64,000 nt of DNA. It comes from Phyto melanocephala (lineage: Eukaryota > Arthropoda > Insecta > Diptera > Rhinophoridae). Shown here piece after piece: positions 20,586 through 32,726 of this stretch (position 1 is its first letter; each line of letters starts with the position of its first letter). The position numbers and the translations under genes are program-made. The notes beneath the pieces were generated by a model. The model did not search any database. It had not been told where the DNA came from and saw only the letters and a list, made by a program, of their open reading frames with translations. The stretch spans positions 57,831,997 to 57,895,996 of the forward strand of contig OW799237.1 in NCBI GenBank assembly GCA_941918925.1, in the 5' to 3' direction.

Positions 20586-21523
20586 TTTTATACCTGCCAC
20601 CATTTTGTTGTTGCGATTAAAAAACATCGACCATTTGAGATCCCATAAAATATGTATATATTTTTTTAATCTTGGGGACAAATTACGGCGAGTTCGCTAT
20701 GCTTTAGGTATAGAGATTCTGTTAAGAATTTTTAAATTTCGAACACGTTCAAATGCCGCAATTCGAACCCTGGTTTCATTTTACGACGATCTAGCTAAGC
20801 TAATTCCGTCCGTCTGTCGGTCTGTTGAAAGCACGATAGAGGTCGGACCGAAAAAGCTAGGGGGCCAAATTTTGCCAGAAAGTTTCTTATACTCAAGACT
20901 TGTTTGTATTGAACATGGGCTAAATCGGAATATTGGGAAGAGAGCTGTAGCTCGTTTATGAAAGAGTAGGCCCCAAAAACCATGTCCTTAAAACCATGTC
21001 GAATAAAATGCAATTGTGTGTGGAGCAAAATGTACGAAAATTTATACCGCACAGTGTACTTTTCGGTATATTTAAAATTAATAACGTAATAAAACTGACA
21101 AAATTAGATGTACGATTCTAAAATTTTACACACTTTGCTTTTAAGTGAGAGGCCTTGTATGCATGGAAAATAAATGTGCGCCTCCCATATAACGCTTTAT
21201 CTCAATTTCATATAATTTCTCTATGAATAAAGATTTTGGTAGAATAAAGCACTATATTGAAATGTCTAAGTTGTATATATTATCGGAAACTATATTGACA
21301 CGCCTACTTTAACGCTTGCTTCTTGCATTAAAAGACTTAATTTACGAAAATATTTTAATAGCAAATCGAAGTTATACAAAGAAAGTAATAAATATATTTT
21401 AATATAAAGAGATTATTGCATAGCGATTACTGTTAATAACAAAGAAATAAATTTCATGCTATAAAAGTACATAAAATTGGTGATGGGTATAAAAAATTCG
21501 GCACAGCGAAAAATATACTTGTT
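20586..21523 (-). repeat. Family A copy lacking the nested mariner
   Basis: The 3' end is TTTTATACCTGCCACCATTTTG at 20586. The characteristic CCGTCCGTCTGTCGGTCTGTTGAAAGCACGATAGAGGTCG lies near 20808-20847, GCACAGTGTACTTTTCGGTATATTT near 21050, and the 5' hairpin end near 21498-21523. At 21364-21395 the flanks of the nested mariner of other copies are directly joined with a single TA, so this copy shows the empty site. Confidence 0.85.
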
Positions 21524-21746
21524 AAATTTGTTCAACTCATATGTGAATAAGTCCTTGTGTTTTAAGAAAAATATTCTATAGATGTGTGAATCATCTAGAA
21601 TGTTTTAACTGTTTAGTCTTGAGTCAGCAGTTCTATAAAAATGACATTAACAGTTATAAAAATAATAGGCAAAGTCACAAAATAATAATGCAGAGAACTT
21701 TTTAAACTATAAACCAAGCATGACTTTTTTAAATCCACTACGTTAA

Positions 21747-22059
21747 AGGCCATGACTGACTATCCTACAAAGTCGTGCGATTATGTCAAATAAAAATCTG
21801 ATAGTTTTCTGTCCTACATGAAAAAATCGCAACAAAATGTGTTATTGGATGCCACACTGTCATACCTGCTTAGAAAAAGCAACTCTGATCGCACAGAAAC
21901 TATTATTTTATGAAAATTTCCAAAAGATTATCAAATCGGACACACTTGTCAAAAAATCTGTCACACATGTGCACTTTTTGTCCACACTATCACACTTTCT
22001 GAACACACATACAATTTTTGACATATCGAACGACTAAATCTGATAGTCAGTCATGGCCT
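21747..22059. mobile_element. 313-bp MITE with TAA target duplications
   Basis: The left end is AGGCCATGACTGACTATC and the right end is its inverse, GATAGTCAGTCATGGCCT. The inverted homology extends about 45 bp (AGTCGTGCGATTATGTCAAA versus TTTTTGACATATCGAACGACT). TAA flanks both sides (21744-21746 and 22060-22062), as in PIF/Harbinger elements. A TTAA reading with ends shifted by one base is also possible. There is no coding capacity. Confidence 0.8.
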
Positions 22060-22062
22060 TAA

Positions 22063-22544
22063 GTCATGATGGTTGCACATAATTACATGTATTTTGCTTG
22101 TAAGTATGACAATAAAATTAACAACGTTGCAGAGATTTATTTTGTCCCTTATTAAACTCTATATTATTTACCGTAACGTCTTGATATTATTTCAATATTA
22201 AGGATAAAAAAAGGTATTTGCTTAAGCTTCTGAAAATTGTGTGATTTATTGAACAGGAAACTGTGATACCTTTCTTTTTATTACCTTCTTTTTCTTATTT
22301 ATTTTAAAATAAATACCCACTCTTTTATATAAAAGCCTATACTTACAAGCAAACACACATGTAGCATAAAGCAGTTGTATTGTACATATTAAATAAAAGT
22401 ATTTGAGTTGGCATGAAATATACATACAAACAAACTTTCACACTCTAAAACACACGCGTATTTATATAAAACATAAATTAAATTTAAGATTTTTGGCTTA
22501 AATTTATTACACATTTTCAATGATTTACAGGGTGAACAAACGGC
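22063..22544. other. AT-rich sequence
   Basis: Nothing is recognised here. Confidence 0.4.
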
Positions 22545-22625
22545 AAAAGAAGAAAATTAGAGTGAATGCTGTATTCGACTGTGCCGAATCTAAAATACCC
22601 TACACAAATAACAAAGTAATTAATT
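22545..22625 (+). repeat. Family A/B 5' terminal fragment
   Basis: GCTGTATTCGACTGTGCCGAATCTAAAATACCC retains the terminal hairpin (ATTCGACTGTGCCGAAT, one mismatch) and the start of the body. Confidence 0.6.
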
Positions 22626-23427
22626 TTCAAACGTTTTTACGGATACAGCGGCGAGCATTTATTTCTTGTTTTAATTGTTTGTTAGTTGTTATTATGAATG
22701 TGTCCATTTGTGAAAAGTTTGTGTGGTGTCTTTTTTACAATATTTCTAAAGTCCAAAATATTTATTAAAATCAACAGATGAACAAACGGACAGAACGAAT
22801 AGACTCCTCCACTGATAGCGATATGAAATAAAATGTTAAACTTTTTAATCGCAAATTATTTTTTTAGAAACTACAAATGGAACAACAAATATTTGTCATA
22901 TTTACATATACGTGAACTCTTTACATTGAACAATGTAATGAAAAAACTTTTGAACAACAAAATTAATCAACTAAATGTTAAAATTGCCACAGCATATGTT
23001 TGTAACAAAATTATTAAAAAAAACAGTGAGTACTTTTGATTTCATATGAGCTTACTTTTTTACGTTTACTTTGAAAAAGTGTGTGTCTGTGTTGTTTAAC
23101 AAAACCTAATAAATCAGTTTTATTTTTTGTGTTGCATAAAACCCGTTTAAATAAAATACATTTTAAAATTAGCCAAATATTTTAACATTTATTTACGCAA
23201 ACCTTATAAACACGTATACGCACGGTTGTATGTGTATTAAGGATGCTAGACGATTACGAATTTTGTAAGATCCCTGTTGCAGGGATAAAATATATGTTTA
23301 TGAACTATTTAACAAACCGGCTTAAATTTGATCAATGTTTAGAGTTCACTTCATTCAATATTAAATATAATTAAGGTACTTATTTCTTTTTAATATATTA
23401 GATATATCATAACCTCGTCTTGCAGTT
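22626..23427. other. AT-rich sequence
   Basis: Short frames only; nothing is recognised. Confidence 0.4.
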
Positions 23428-23640
23428 AATTGTACCCTTCACACAGTGAAAAAATCGTATATACAAGTTTATCATTCCGTGTGAAATTTTTACCATTTCC
23501 ATTTTCGACCCCATAAAGTATATACTCTCTGAAAGCTGAGAATATGAGAGTCGATTAAGCTCTGTCAGTCTGTCCGTCTGACCGTCTGTCCGTGTGTATG
23601 TTGAAATCAACTTTTTGAACCCCCTCACTCGCCTATACCA
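23428..23640 (-). repeat. Family B, 3' end fragment
   Basis: TACCCTTCACACAGTGAAAA, then CATTCCGTGTGAAATTTTTACC, CGACCCCATAAAGTATATA, GTCTGTCCGTCTGACCGTCTG and TGTATGTTGAAATCAACTTTTTGAA match 54025-54230 nearly base for base. The fragment then breaks off. Confidence 0.8.
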
Positions 23641-24665
23641 TCGATTTTATATTTTTGTTCTTTTAATTATGCTCAGACTTGATAATGGTTCCGCTTAAAT
23701 ATAGTGTTCATGCTTCAAGTCAAGTTTCAAGTAATTACGCGAGTTAAAATTGAATTGTAATTTTAAGATTTATTAAAAGATAAATAGAGAATTGTAATTT
23801 TTTTCCGCAAATAATTTTTTTTTTACACAGATTTTTTCACTGTGAATAACTATTTTTTTTTTCAAAAAAATCGAATCTGCTTCCTTGATTGATAAGATAA
23901 GATTGGTTTAAATAAAATAACAAAAATTACGAACAGTTACATTAGTTTAAAACAAAATGTAGTAATTTTAAATAAATCTTGATAATCCATTTAACAGATT
24001 GAAAATTATCGGAATTTATCGGAATGTTTTATTCTGATTTCGGGACTAGATATCCCTAATGTATATATATATAATGTTTAAAGAAATATTACGCATGTCG
24101 TATTTAAACAATTTCACTCGATTTAATTTTAACTGATTTGTGATTTCTTACGAGTGTTGGATTTGCATACCAACTTCTTCAAAAACTCATTGTGTTTGAA
24201 TAACACATAAACTGAAATTTTCTAACATAAAGTCTATAACACAAATACATTTACCCCGAAGTCTTAACGTGGTTCCAAATTTATCTATAAATAATTTGAA
24301 AATGAATTATAAAGCACACAAAAAATAATAATGAAATATTTTTAATAAAATTTTGCTTAATTCTTTGTTTTAAAATAAATAATCTCCTCACAAATTATTT
24401 TCCTAAAATATTTTATCTCAACAAAAATATCGACATATTGTTTTAGTTAACGCCTAGAAAAGAACTGGCAACTTTAAGGCTAGAACTGTAGGGGTAGGAT
24501 TTGTCTACTGTATAAATGTATTTACATATACATACATAAATATATAAGAGGGTATGCGTGTTGTTATGGTTGAATAATATTCATTGTCTAACTGGAGCTC
24601 GTTTACATATCGGTTGAAGAAACTGTTATTCACATACACACTTACGTACATATATGTATGTCTAT
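23641..24665. other. AT-rich sequence
   Basis: Nothing is recognised here. Confidence 0.4.
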
Positions 24666-24832
24666 CAGAGGCGGATCCAGCTTACGCTACACGGAGGGTT
24701 GTTTGTTTGTGGCGGAAGTTTTTATTAAAATATATGAATTGCTTGTTTTACGACTGTCAAAATTATTACTTATACAAAATTTTGTTTGGGTGAAAATATA
24801 TCCTCTTTCGTTTACCCCTAAACCTGCGCTTG
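24666..24832. mobile_element. Small hAT-like MITE
   Basis: The left end CAGAGGCGGATCCAG resembles the CAGGGGCGGATCCAG terminus I associate with hAT elements. The right end (ACCTGCGCTTG) is a degenerate inverse. A related copy at 45146-45275 keeps the better right end, CTGGATCCGCGCTTG. Flanks ATGTCTAT and ATGTTCAA agree only partly, so the 8-bp duplication is not proven. Confidence 0.5.
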
Positions 24833-26768
24833 ATGTTCAAAACTTTGTATGTTTAAGTATGTATGTATAACTATGTATGTGTATCACGTAATATATAATA
24901 AAATAAATTCATTTCAAATACCAACACATTTGCTTTTTTCAAAGAATAAAATTCAAATATAATCATATAAGTATGAACAAACAAATGTATGTTATACTTT
25001 ATATGTATAAATATGTGTGCATGTGTGTTTGTCGTATTTAAATGCGGGCTTAAATTTTCGGGTTATATATAATTTCATTTCGTTATATGAGAATGAGAAT
25101 ACTAAAATTTAACAAAATTGTAATATTATATAGACTTACAAGCTATTTTTGGTCATACGATTTAAGGTGAAAATATATATTTACTTTCTATTATGAAAAG
25201 AAAAAGCTAAAAAAAACCTCAAACATTTGGTTGCTTTTATTTTTTTTTATAAATAAGTAAATGTTTTCTTTAACTTGTTGAAAACTCCTTTTTCAAATAA
25301 GGAAAAAACCAATCCCAACAACAAATTAATGCACTCTCCATTGTAAGATGTGGTGACCATATGAACCATTAAAAAATTGTTTGATCGTTGTTGTTAAACT
25401 TCATCTATTTTTGTTAATCAAAATTATTTAAAAGATTTCTTTTTTAACTTTATGTCAACTTTAGATAAAATCTTACACGTAATACTTTCAATATTAACCA
25501 ATGATTCAATGACCATGCGAAATTACCACGTCCTGTATGAACCGTAAGCTAGGCAATGACTCGCTATTGCTCAAAAATATACTTTTCACTGTTTTGGTCA
25601 TGGCTTGATTTAAATTATCACGTATTAGTAATTATTTGTCAGGTATTTTCTTAGATTTACTGCTATATTTTACCATTAAAAATTCATATGTAAATTATCT
25701 TGACTCTATTGTACCATTCACCTGTGGCGCCAAGTGAATATTGTCAGTCGTTGAATATTGTAAGTCATTCCATTTTATATTTCCAAAATATTCATTTCTA
25801 ACCCCATTAGATAATTATTTTATAAACACTAATGAAAATGGAGGTTGATTGAGTGATGCCCGCCTGTCGACTTTTTAAAGCCCTCACAAATGCACAGTTG
25901 TATCAATTTTTTGGAAACATACTGGAATGAAACGCTATTGAAATACAATCGTTTAATAACTTTTTAATATATAAGTAAACAGACATGACTGCTTGTGTTT
26001 TCTTTTCACATTTTTATCAAATAATTTACATCAAGCCTAGTCTTGTATAATTTATAGACAGGTTTGATACTACTATTACATATTACATGCCTCTGGGGCT
26101 ATTCGTAAAAAAACTTAGAAATTGGTCATCAAAATTATAGGAAAAAGCTTTTTTCTTTTAAATCAATAATATATATTTTTTCAATGTACATACATATATA
26201 TATAAAGTTTCCAAAGATGTAAGGTTTCTAAAGCTTAATTGTTTGACACGCTAAAGTCAGCAAAATGCAAATTGTAGTCTCAGAAATTATAGTTGAGGAT
26301 ATTTGTTTAAAACTAACTAAAATATAAGCACCAAAATACAATTGCTTCGGTGTTTTACCTAAAACTTACAATCGATTTTTTTGAGCTTCGAAAAAACCGA
26401 GAGGGTTAATAGGACTTGACTATGAAAATATAACACCAGTATCGATTGGTTAAACAATTTTATGAAATTTTACTACTTATTTGAGCGTATTCAAATTACT
26501 GCTGGTAATTTCTGCATTTAATTGCAAATTTTCTAATAGTTTTTTAGTTTTGTTTCATTTAACAACATGTACATAAGTACGTATAGGTATGACCATTTAT
26601 TTACTTTTTTGTTCATTTCTAAATGCAATATTTCGTTTTCATTTCAATTATTTTGTTGGATAGTTATTGAATCAAATAATATTTAAATGTTCTGAATATA
26701 AGAAAGTCTAACTGTTATAAAACATTGCTATGTTTTCGCAATATAAAATAATTTTAATCACATAAAAA
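24833..26768. other. AT-rich sequence
   Basis: No gene is recognised. Confidence 0.4.
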
Positions 26769-28134
26769 ACAAGTAAGAATAACTTATTCACCCATGCCGA
26801 ATATGATAATACCCTTCAGCATCATTTAAAAATATATACTTATATATAGGTTTAGTGGTCACATCGTAGCTTAGGTTAGATTTAATAATTTAATAATAAT
26901 AATAACGTTTTACTTTATATTTTTCAACGCCATTTGTGATTTTGAATTTTTACAATAAAAGCTGTATTCTTGTAGCCAAGCGCTTTCATTTGATGCCCAA
27001 AATTAAGAAGCAGTAATATTGCGGTGCTTATATCTAGGCTGGTTTCAAATCGTCTTGTAAGTTTTTATCAACAATAGTTTTAAAGCTCATAGTGCTAAGG
27101 GCTATGAAAAAAATTAATTATGAGTTGTAGTATCTTGATATTTTGAAAAAAATAAAAAACAAATAAAATAAAACAAAAACAACAATATAACAAACATTAA
27201 ATTTTTCTCTTTTTAAAATGATTTGAAAATTATACTTATTATTAAACTATTCTAAAATTATACGGAATCTGATAATATCCTTCACCGTTATGTAGGTATA
27301 ATGACCATATCGCAACTAAGCCTAGATTTTTGATTTCATGTAATACGCTATTTTCTTTACTTTTTCCGACGCCATCTTTGAATTTGAATTTTTACATATT
27401 TAACGAAAATTTTGTTTTAGGCACAATCTTGGATTTTAGACTTTTTTAATAGTTTACTGGTCAAACCCTTTAATTTGTAACTAATATTGTGGGGTTAAAG
27501 AGGACGAAGCCGTAACTACTATATTTGATTCATATATTCGCCATTTAATCTAGAACGCCATCTTGATTTTTTTTATATCTTACTATATTTTAGTACTAAC
27601 GTGTTTTCATTTGATCTCCATATCTCTCTTGTTTGTATAAGAACTAAAAAATATCTATTTTCGTTTGTAGATTTTAAGAAAAACACCGAAGCACTTATAC
27701 TTTGGTGCTTATATCTCTATATAACTTTGCCTATAAGTAACGAATACATCAAAGATTTTTCATGAATATCTCTAGAGTCATATCAAATCTATAAATAGTA
27801 ACAACTGTGTCTATACATTTTTGTAGATCTAAAAATGTTTAATTTTTGTATTAAAACTAAGCGAAAAAAGAGGCAGTCACGTTTATTTGCTCATATCTCA
27901 GAAAGTTATAAGACGATTACGCTGATTTCCAACAACGATCTGTTTCAAAATATTTCCGATATTTTGATATCTTACACGGGTCTCGGCAATGTCGGGAGGT
28001 TCTAAAATTTAATTTCACGGAAAATCGGACACTGCTTAATACACTTTATGGGGTCGGTAATAAATATTGTAGAATTTAACACGGAAAGACAAACCTATAT
28101 ATAACCATACACTCACTGTGAAGGGTATAAAAAG
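26769..28134 (+). repeat. Family B, long copy
   Basis: It starts ACAAGTAAGAATAACTTATTC with a decayed hairpin (CCATGCCGAATATG) and AATACCCTTCAGC. It ends CTCACTGTGAAGGGTATAAA. The interior repeats 'GACGCCATCTTTGAATTTGAA'-type modules (26925, 27372, 27550) and 'GTATAATGACCATATCGCAAC' (26857, 27297). No coding frame is present. Confidence 0.75.
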
Positions 28135-28431
28135 GCACAGGTTTTAGTAAATGTTTAGCAAAATACATATAAAATTCTAAAGAAATATTTTGTATGTATA
28201 GATGGATAACTGGATAAGTGTGACCAAGTGCAGATGTGAATATTAATAAAATCTAGCCAGCCAAAATTAGTATACAAATTTACATATGCCCATGTATGTT
28301 TACATGTATGTATGTTTGTTATGTTCTATGGTTGTAAAAAGGAACTTAGGGGCACAAAAGTTATATATTTTTTTTATATTAAATTCATATCCTAAAATAT
28401 TACAGCAAATACCTAAATACTCTCATATATG
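28135..28431. other. AT-rich spacer
   Basis: Nothing is recognised here. Confidence 0.4.
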
Positions 28432-28565
28432 TACATACATACATACATACATACATACATACATACATACATACATACATACATACATACATACATACAT
28501 ACATACATACATACATACATACATACATACATACATACATACATACATACATACGTACATACATG
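28432..28565. repeat. (ACAT)n microsatellite
   Basis: About 33 tandem ACAT units with one G substitution near the end (ACGTACAT). A short CACACACACA run follows at 28596. Confidence 0.95.
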
Positions 28566-29614
28566 TAAATATTATTCAATATAACACATAATCATACACA
28601 CACACACACGTACATATGTTAACATTTAGTTATTGATACTCATTTCCTTTGCGTGAAAACGTGGTGGTGAATTTAAAATATTTAATATTAAAACATATTT
28701 TAGTTTCATTCGTAAATACACTTTTGTGGTACTTTTTCGCCTTAAAACTTCTGTTTTAAAGACGACAGAGTATAGACGGAAACATAAATATGGCGTCATA
28801 AGGATATTTTCTTAAAAAAGTAATGGTAAAAACAATTTAGAACGCTTCCATTTGATAATCAAAAAATACGAACACATGCTAAATTACTTGGAATTACTTG
28901 TATAAACTTATGACAACTTTTTTTTTAAATTATTAAACTCAAGTTTTATAAAATTTACAAATATTAAATTGAAGAAGAAAAACAACAACTTAATGATAAA
29001 AATAGTTGCAAAATTCTTGAGCTTTTTTTTAAAAAAAGTATTGAAGTAAGTGTTACGGTTCATTGACTAGAACAAATAAAAAAAATTAATTAAAATATAT
29101 TTGAAAACCCGAAATAAAAGTTAAAAGATCTCGAATATATTTCTTATGTAAATATTTGTATTATGAATATAAAGTCAAATGCTGACAATATAAGGTAATG
29201 ATGGAGAATGACTTCTTCAATAAACAGGCAATGTTTTACCATCATCGTAAAAAAAATATTTTACTTCCGATCGTCAATATATCAGATAAAAGTGAATGAC
29301 AAAGATACAATATTTTGATAATCTTTCATAACTTTTATACATACTTTAATCTTTATATTAGATTTGTTTAAGAATTTTTCCAGATATCAAGCAACTGATT
29401 TATTACATTTTGTTTAAACTTCATGTGAAAACTTAAGGTTTTTTACAAAGCTAACGACTAATTCCTTACCATTCATTGGTGATAAATTAAAAAGATTTGA
29501 TCATGTAAAAGCTTATTAAACTTCTTTTATTTAAATTTCAACAAGGCTTGATTTCATCGGCAGCGTGTATAGGTTTGTAGTGTCGTTGTGTTCGACTATC
29601 CTATCTTATCATAC
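28566..29614. other. AT-rich sequence
   Basis: No gene is recognised. Confidence 0.4.
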
Positions 29615-29899
29615 CTATCTTTGTCGAGAGCGTTCGTGATGATAAACAGGCTCCAATTTCTTAGAGCAACCCGTTGCCGCTGGTTCGTTTTCCGTCAGTA
29701 CTAAATCACCTGCTTCATATTTATCTTTTGAGTTGTAAGTGTTGGTTATCGTAACGTTGTTTGGCCTTTTCCCGTTAAAAATCAGTTTAAGTGGCTGTCT
29801 TATTACGTTATTTCTGCAATTCTTCGGTTTCCAATATGTCGTTGTTATAAAGAGCAAGCACGAGTTTGTGCTGCAAAATATCTCGTGGCTCAAAACCAA
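29615..29899 (-). pseudogene. LTR-retrotransposon integrase C-terminal fragment
   Basis: The frame contains YEAGDLVLTENEPAATG followed by SKKLEPVY. This is the Y(x)GDLVL...ATG.S.KL.P.Y pattern of the SH3-like end of Ty3/gypsy-type integrases. Upstream in the frame is GKRPNN, recalling the FG(R/K)KP(x)N segment that precedes it in pol. No LTRs, RT or protease are visible near it, so it is an isolated fragment. The neighbouring sequence (29500-29614) continues the pol end out of frame. Confidence 0.6.
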
Positions 29900-30569
29900 A
29901 ACGGTAATAATCTTAAAAATTTTAACTAATATTCTTGTTCTATTTTAATTGATTTTTCTCTCAATATCTCATCAAACAAAAATATAAATTTTTATAATAT
30001 TGAAGCACTATCAAATAAAGCTTTGTTTAAAAATATTAATTTCATAATTAATTAAAATTTAATTTTATTTATATCTATTTAAACTCATTATTCTGTAATT
30101 AATTCATTTACGAAAATTATATTATAATTTCTAAAACAATTTATTTCAATTAAATTACAAGTATTTAAGGACATTGAAAATTTAATCCGATAATAGTCGA
30201 GTGGAATGAGTATCGAAACTAGCCAGGTTTCACCGTCAGAACTCATATTGAATAGAATTTAGAATTTTACTAAATTGTATAATAGATGTATTGTATTAAT
30301 TTTTAAATTTCAAACTTTAAATTTGTATCAAATGATATTTTCTTTTGAAGTTATTGTATATAACTTTTTTTATTATGCTTTATATCCATCCTTTGGCTTG
30401 AAAATTTAGCCTAGAAGCGAATGATGAGCCCTTTTAATCGGGTTGACTTTTTGGCAGCAATTTTGAGATTTACCGAGTATACCGAGATTAAGATTATCGA
30501 TAAATAAAAGGTTTACATTGGTAGTGTGTTTAAATTGCCTTTGAAATTTAAAATATTTATATAATATAA
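29900..30569. other. AT-rich sequence
   Basis: Nothing is recognised before the hAT target duplication. Confidence 0.4.
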
Positions 30570-30599
30570 TTTAATATCATACATGGGCATACTGCATTA

Positions 30600-30890
30600 C
30601 TTTTTTACTGCAGCAAGCGTTTCAGTAATCAGTAAATGCTGACTGGTAATGAAATATAGTTTTCATTACCAGTAAATTTTTACTGATTACTGAAAAAAAA
30701 CCAGTATTCGGTAAAGTTTACTGATTACTGGAAGAAAAAATCAGTATTCAGTAAATTTTACTGATTACTGAAAAAAAAATTCAGTATTCAGTAAATTTTA
30801 CTGAATACTGAAAAAAAATCAATAATCAGTAAAGTTTACTGAATACTGATTTTTTTTTTCAGTAATCAGTAAAAATTTACTGGTAATAAA
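30600..30890. repeat. Left subterminal repeats of the hAT element
   Basis: Alternating TTTACTGATTACTGAAAAAA and TCAGTATTCAGTAAA units are tandemly arranged and partly self-complementary. The inverse array lies at 32727-32925. In hAT elements such subterminal repeats bind transposase. Confidence 0.85.
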
Positions 30891-31003
30891 AATTATATTT
30901 CAAAAATTGAGTCACGATTACGTATTTTTTTTTGACAAGCTCAAAGCTTTGCGGGTTTAACACAAGAAATATTTGTAAATTTGTTGAATAAAGATAAAAG
31001 GTT

Positions 31004-31650
31004 TTATATTTTATTGGCTTTTCTTAATACAAGCATTTCAAAATTTGTATCACTGAGTTTTTGTCTTCTGGAACGATTCACAATCCCAGCGAAAGAAAAC
31101 AATCCTTCTACAGGAGCAGACGAAGGCAAAGGAGTATTGTATTTCAAAAACACGTTTTTTATAGCACTGTGATTATGCAGACAATTTATGCTAGTGTCTT
31201 GTTCGGCCAGGTACAAAATTGTTTCCTGAAGATAGTTGTCCAAGTCACCTGAATTAATAGTTATGCCCGCATCTGTTTAAGAAAATAAGAAAAGCATGTG
31301 AATAATAAACACAAAAATTTAATGGATGCAAAACGTTACCATTACTTTCCTCTCCAAAATCTAAAAATTATTTTTGCGGTCTTTGAGGCAAAGCACGGCT
31401 TTCAATTGTGGGTATTTTGCCATATTTTACAACATATGTATTAAACATTTTCTTAACCTCTTCTTTGTTTTCCCCGTTGCCGTTTCTAAAAGTGGTTTTA
31501 GAAACCTTAGCTTTATTTCAGGTATTGTTATTGCGGCAATAATGGCATCCCAAGTGTCAGGATGGATCAGAAAATATTTTTCGAATCTCTTAACTAATGC
31601 CTCTTTCAGTTTGTTACTTAATCCTCTAAATATTTAAATTCGGCTTTCTG
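31004..31650 (-). pseudogene. hAT transposase C-terminal part with dimerisation domain
   Basis: The frame 31004-31243 reads FLKYNTPLPSSAPVEGLFSF then AG...NRSRRQKLSDTNFEMLVLRKAN. This is the classical hAT C-terminal dimerisation signature (Y.TPLPSSAPVER.FS.AG...RR.KLSD..FE.L..LKAN). Upstream on the same strand (about 31370-31640) the frame LRFLKPLLETATGKTKKRL, with RDSKNIFLIHPDTW-like wording, corresponds to the region before it. Stops and frame changes separate the two, and the DDE catalytic core is not recognisable. Confidence 0.85.
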
Positions 31651-31779
31651 TAAACGGCCAATTTTTATTTTTAAAGAGAAAATCCATATAGTCCACATAG
31701 TTTTATTTAATGGAGGATTTTGCTGCTGAGCAGTGTTATCATACATACCATTCACCATGTACAACTTAACGACGATCCC

Positions 31780-31832
31780 TCCTGAGGCCACATGTTCGAA
31801 TCCCCGCTCGATCAGTCGAAAAAAATCGAAAA
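31780..31832 (+). repeat. Partial tRNA-like (SINE-like) segment, copy 1
   Basis: CCTGAGGCCACATGTTCGAATCCCCG contains a B-box-like GTTCGAATCC and matches, in inverted orientation, the better copy at 31936-32022. The A-box half is absent. Confidence 0.45.
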
Positions 31833-31935
31833 TTTTTTTTTATTTCTTTTTATTGTTTTAATAAATTATTTTAAATTTTAAAATAAATTTCGATTTCTAT
31901 TTTGCTATCGAGTATAAACTTGAGTACTAAAACTT

Positions 31936-32022
31936 TTTATTTCGACCGACTGAACGGGAATTCGAACATATGGCCTCAGGGATGAGAGTCCCGAGTGTCA
32001 ACCAATAGGCTAAGACGACCAC
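31936..32022 (-). repeat. tRNA-like (SINE-like) segment, copy 2
   Basis: On the minus strand GTGGTCGTCTTAGCCTATTGG holds an A-box-like TAGCCTATTGG. About 40 bases later ATGTTCGAATTCCCG holds a B-box-like motif. Between them CTCGGGACTCTCATCCCTGA could form an anticodon-type stem. This is the layout of a tRNA-derived Pol III promoter. It is not a normal tRNA because the acceptor stem does not close. Confidence 0.5.
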
Positions 32023-32097
32023 GTAAATATTTTGCACAATTGTTAATTTAATGTTAGTTTAAGTTAATTTAACTTAACATTTGTGCAAAATATTTAC
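32023..32097. repeat. 75-bp hairpin with 17-bp perfect arms
   Basis: GTAAATATTTTGCACAA at 32023 is matched by its exact inverse TTGTGCAAAATATTTAC ending at 32097. The intervening TTAACTTAA-rich sequence is also partly self-complementary. Confidence 0.85.
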
Positions 32098-32106
32098 ATG
32101 GTTAAG

Positions 32107-32334
32107 TTAAGTTATATGTATGTTATTTACCTTCTCAACAACTTTAAAAAATTCCTCGCTAAAAAGAATTTTATTGACTCCCATTAGTTCTTCTTCTTTT
32201 AATAAATCATGGGTGTCAGTTGAAGTTTCACTTAAAAAATTTGAAGAACTCGGTGTATTTTCTTCGCAGACATAATCCGTATCATTTACCGAATCATCAC
32301 TATTAAAATCAGAAATTTCACTCATTTTTTTCAA
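32107..32334 (-). pseudogene. hAT transposase N-terminal fragment
   Basis: From ATG 32334 an acidic, Ser/Asp-rich 75-residue frame (MKKMSEISDFNSDDSVNDTD and onward) runs toward the interior of the hAT element on the same strand as the C-terminal domain. Its position just inside the right end suggests that it is the transposase start. A BED zinc finger is not visible. The identification rests on position rather than motif. Confidence 0.55.
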
Positions 32335-32726
32335 TATTTAATAAATTTAAATACAAAATTCCAAATATTTGCGGAAATAATATCTAATCGCTATAGTACA
32401 CAACTTGTTTAGCAATAACTTTTACAATTAATCATGTAATTAACACTGTTAATTTTACAGCACAGGTTGATTCACATATTTATATTAACTGATAAATATT
32501 GTATAGTCCATAATTTTTTTAATTACAAAGAAATGTACATTAGGTCCGTTCAGCTGTTCCTTTGTTTTATATGCATATTGGAATTTCGTTTTATTTTTAT
32601 TTATATTATTATATATTTATATTATTTATAACGTTTATTGAGTACAAAATTTCTTACAGTTTTATAATTCTTGTTTTTTTTTTTGTATGTATAGGTAGTA
32701 AAAACCTCCCGATACTGCATTCGTAA

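Noticed and set aside
28286..28591. 101-codon frame with His-Thr-Tyr-Ile repeats
   Set aside because: It is a translation of the second ACAT array with no unique protein sequence.
29615..29899. Endogenous viral gene
   Set aside because: The recognisable part is the generic integrase C-terminal pattern of Ty3/gypsy-type elements; no envelope or viral-specific domain is present.
30600..30890. CRISPR array
   Set aside because: The repeats are adjacent, partly self-complementary and lack unique spacers; they are hAT subterminal repeats.
31936..32022. Functional tRNA gene
   Set aside because: The A- and B-box-like motifs are present but the acceptor stem does not close and the anticodon arm is irregular, so only a tRNA-like or SINE-like call is supported.
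31735..32105. Separate transposon inside the hAT element with its own target duplication
   Set aside because: No convincing matching duplication or terminal repeat could be defined around the tRNA-like pair, so it is described only as segments.
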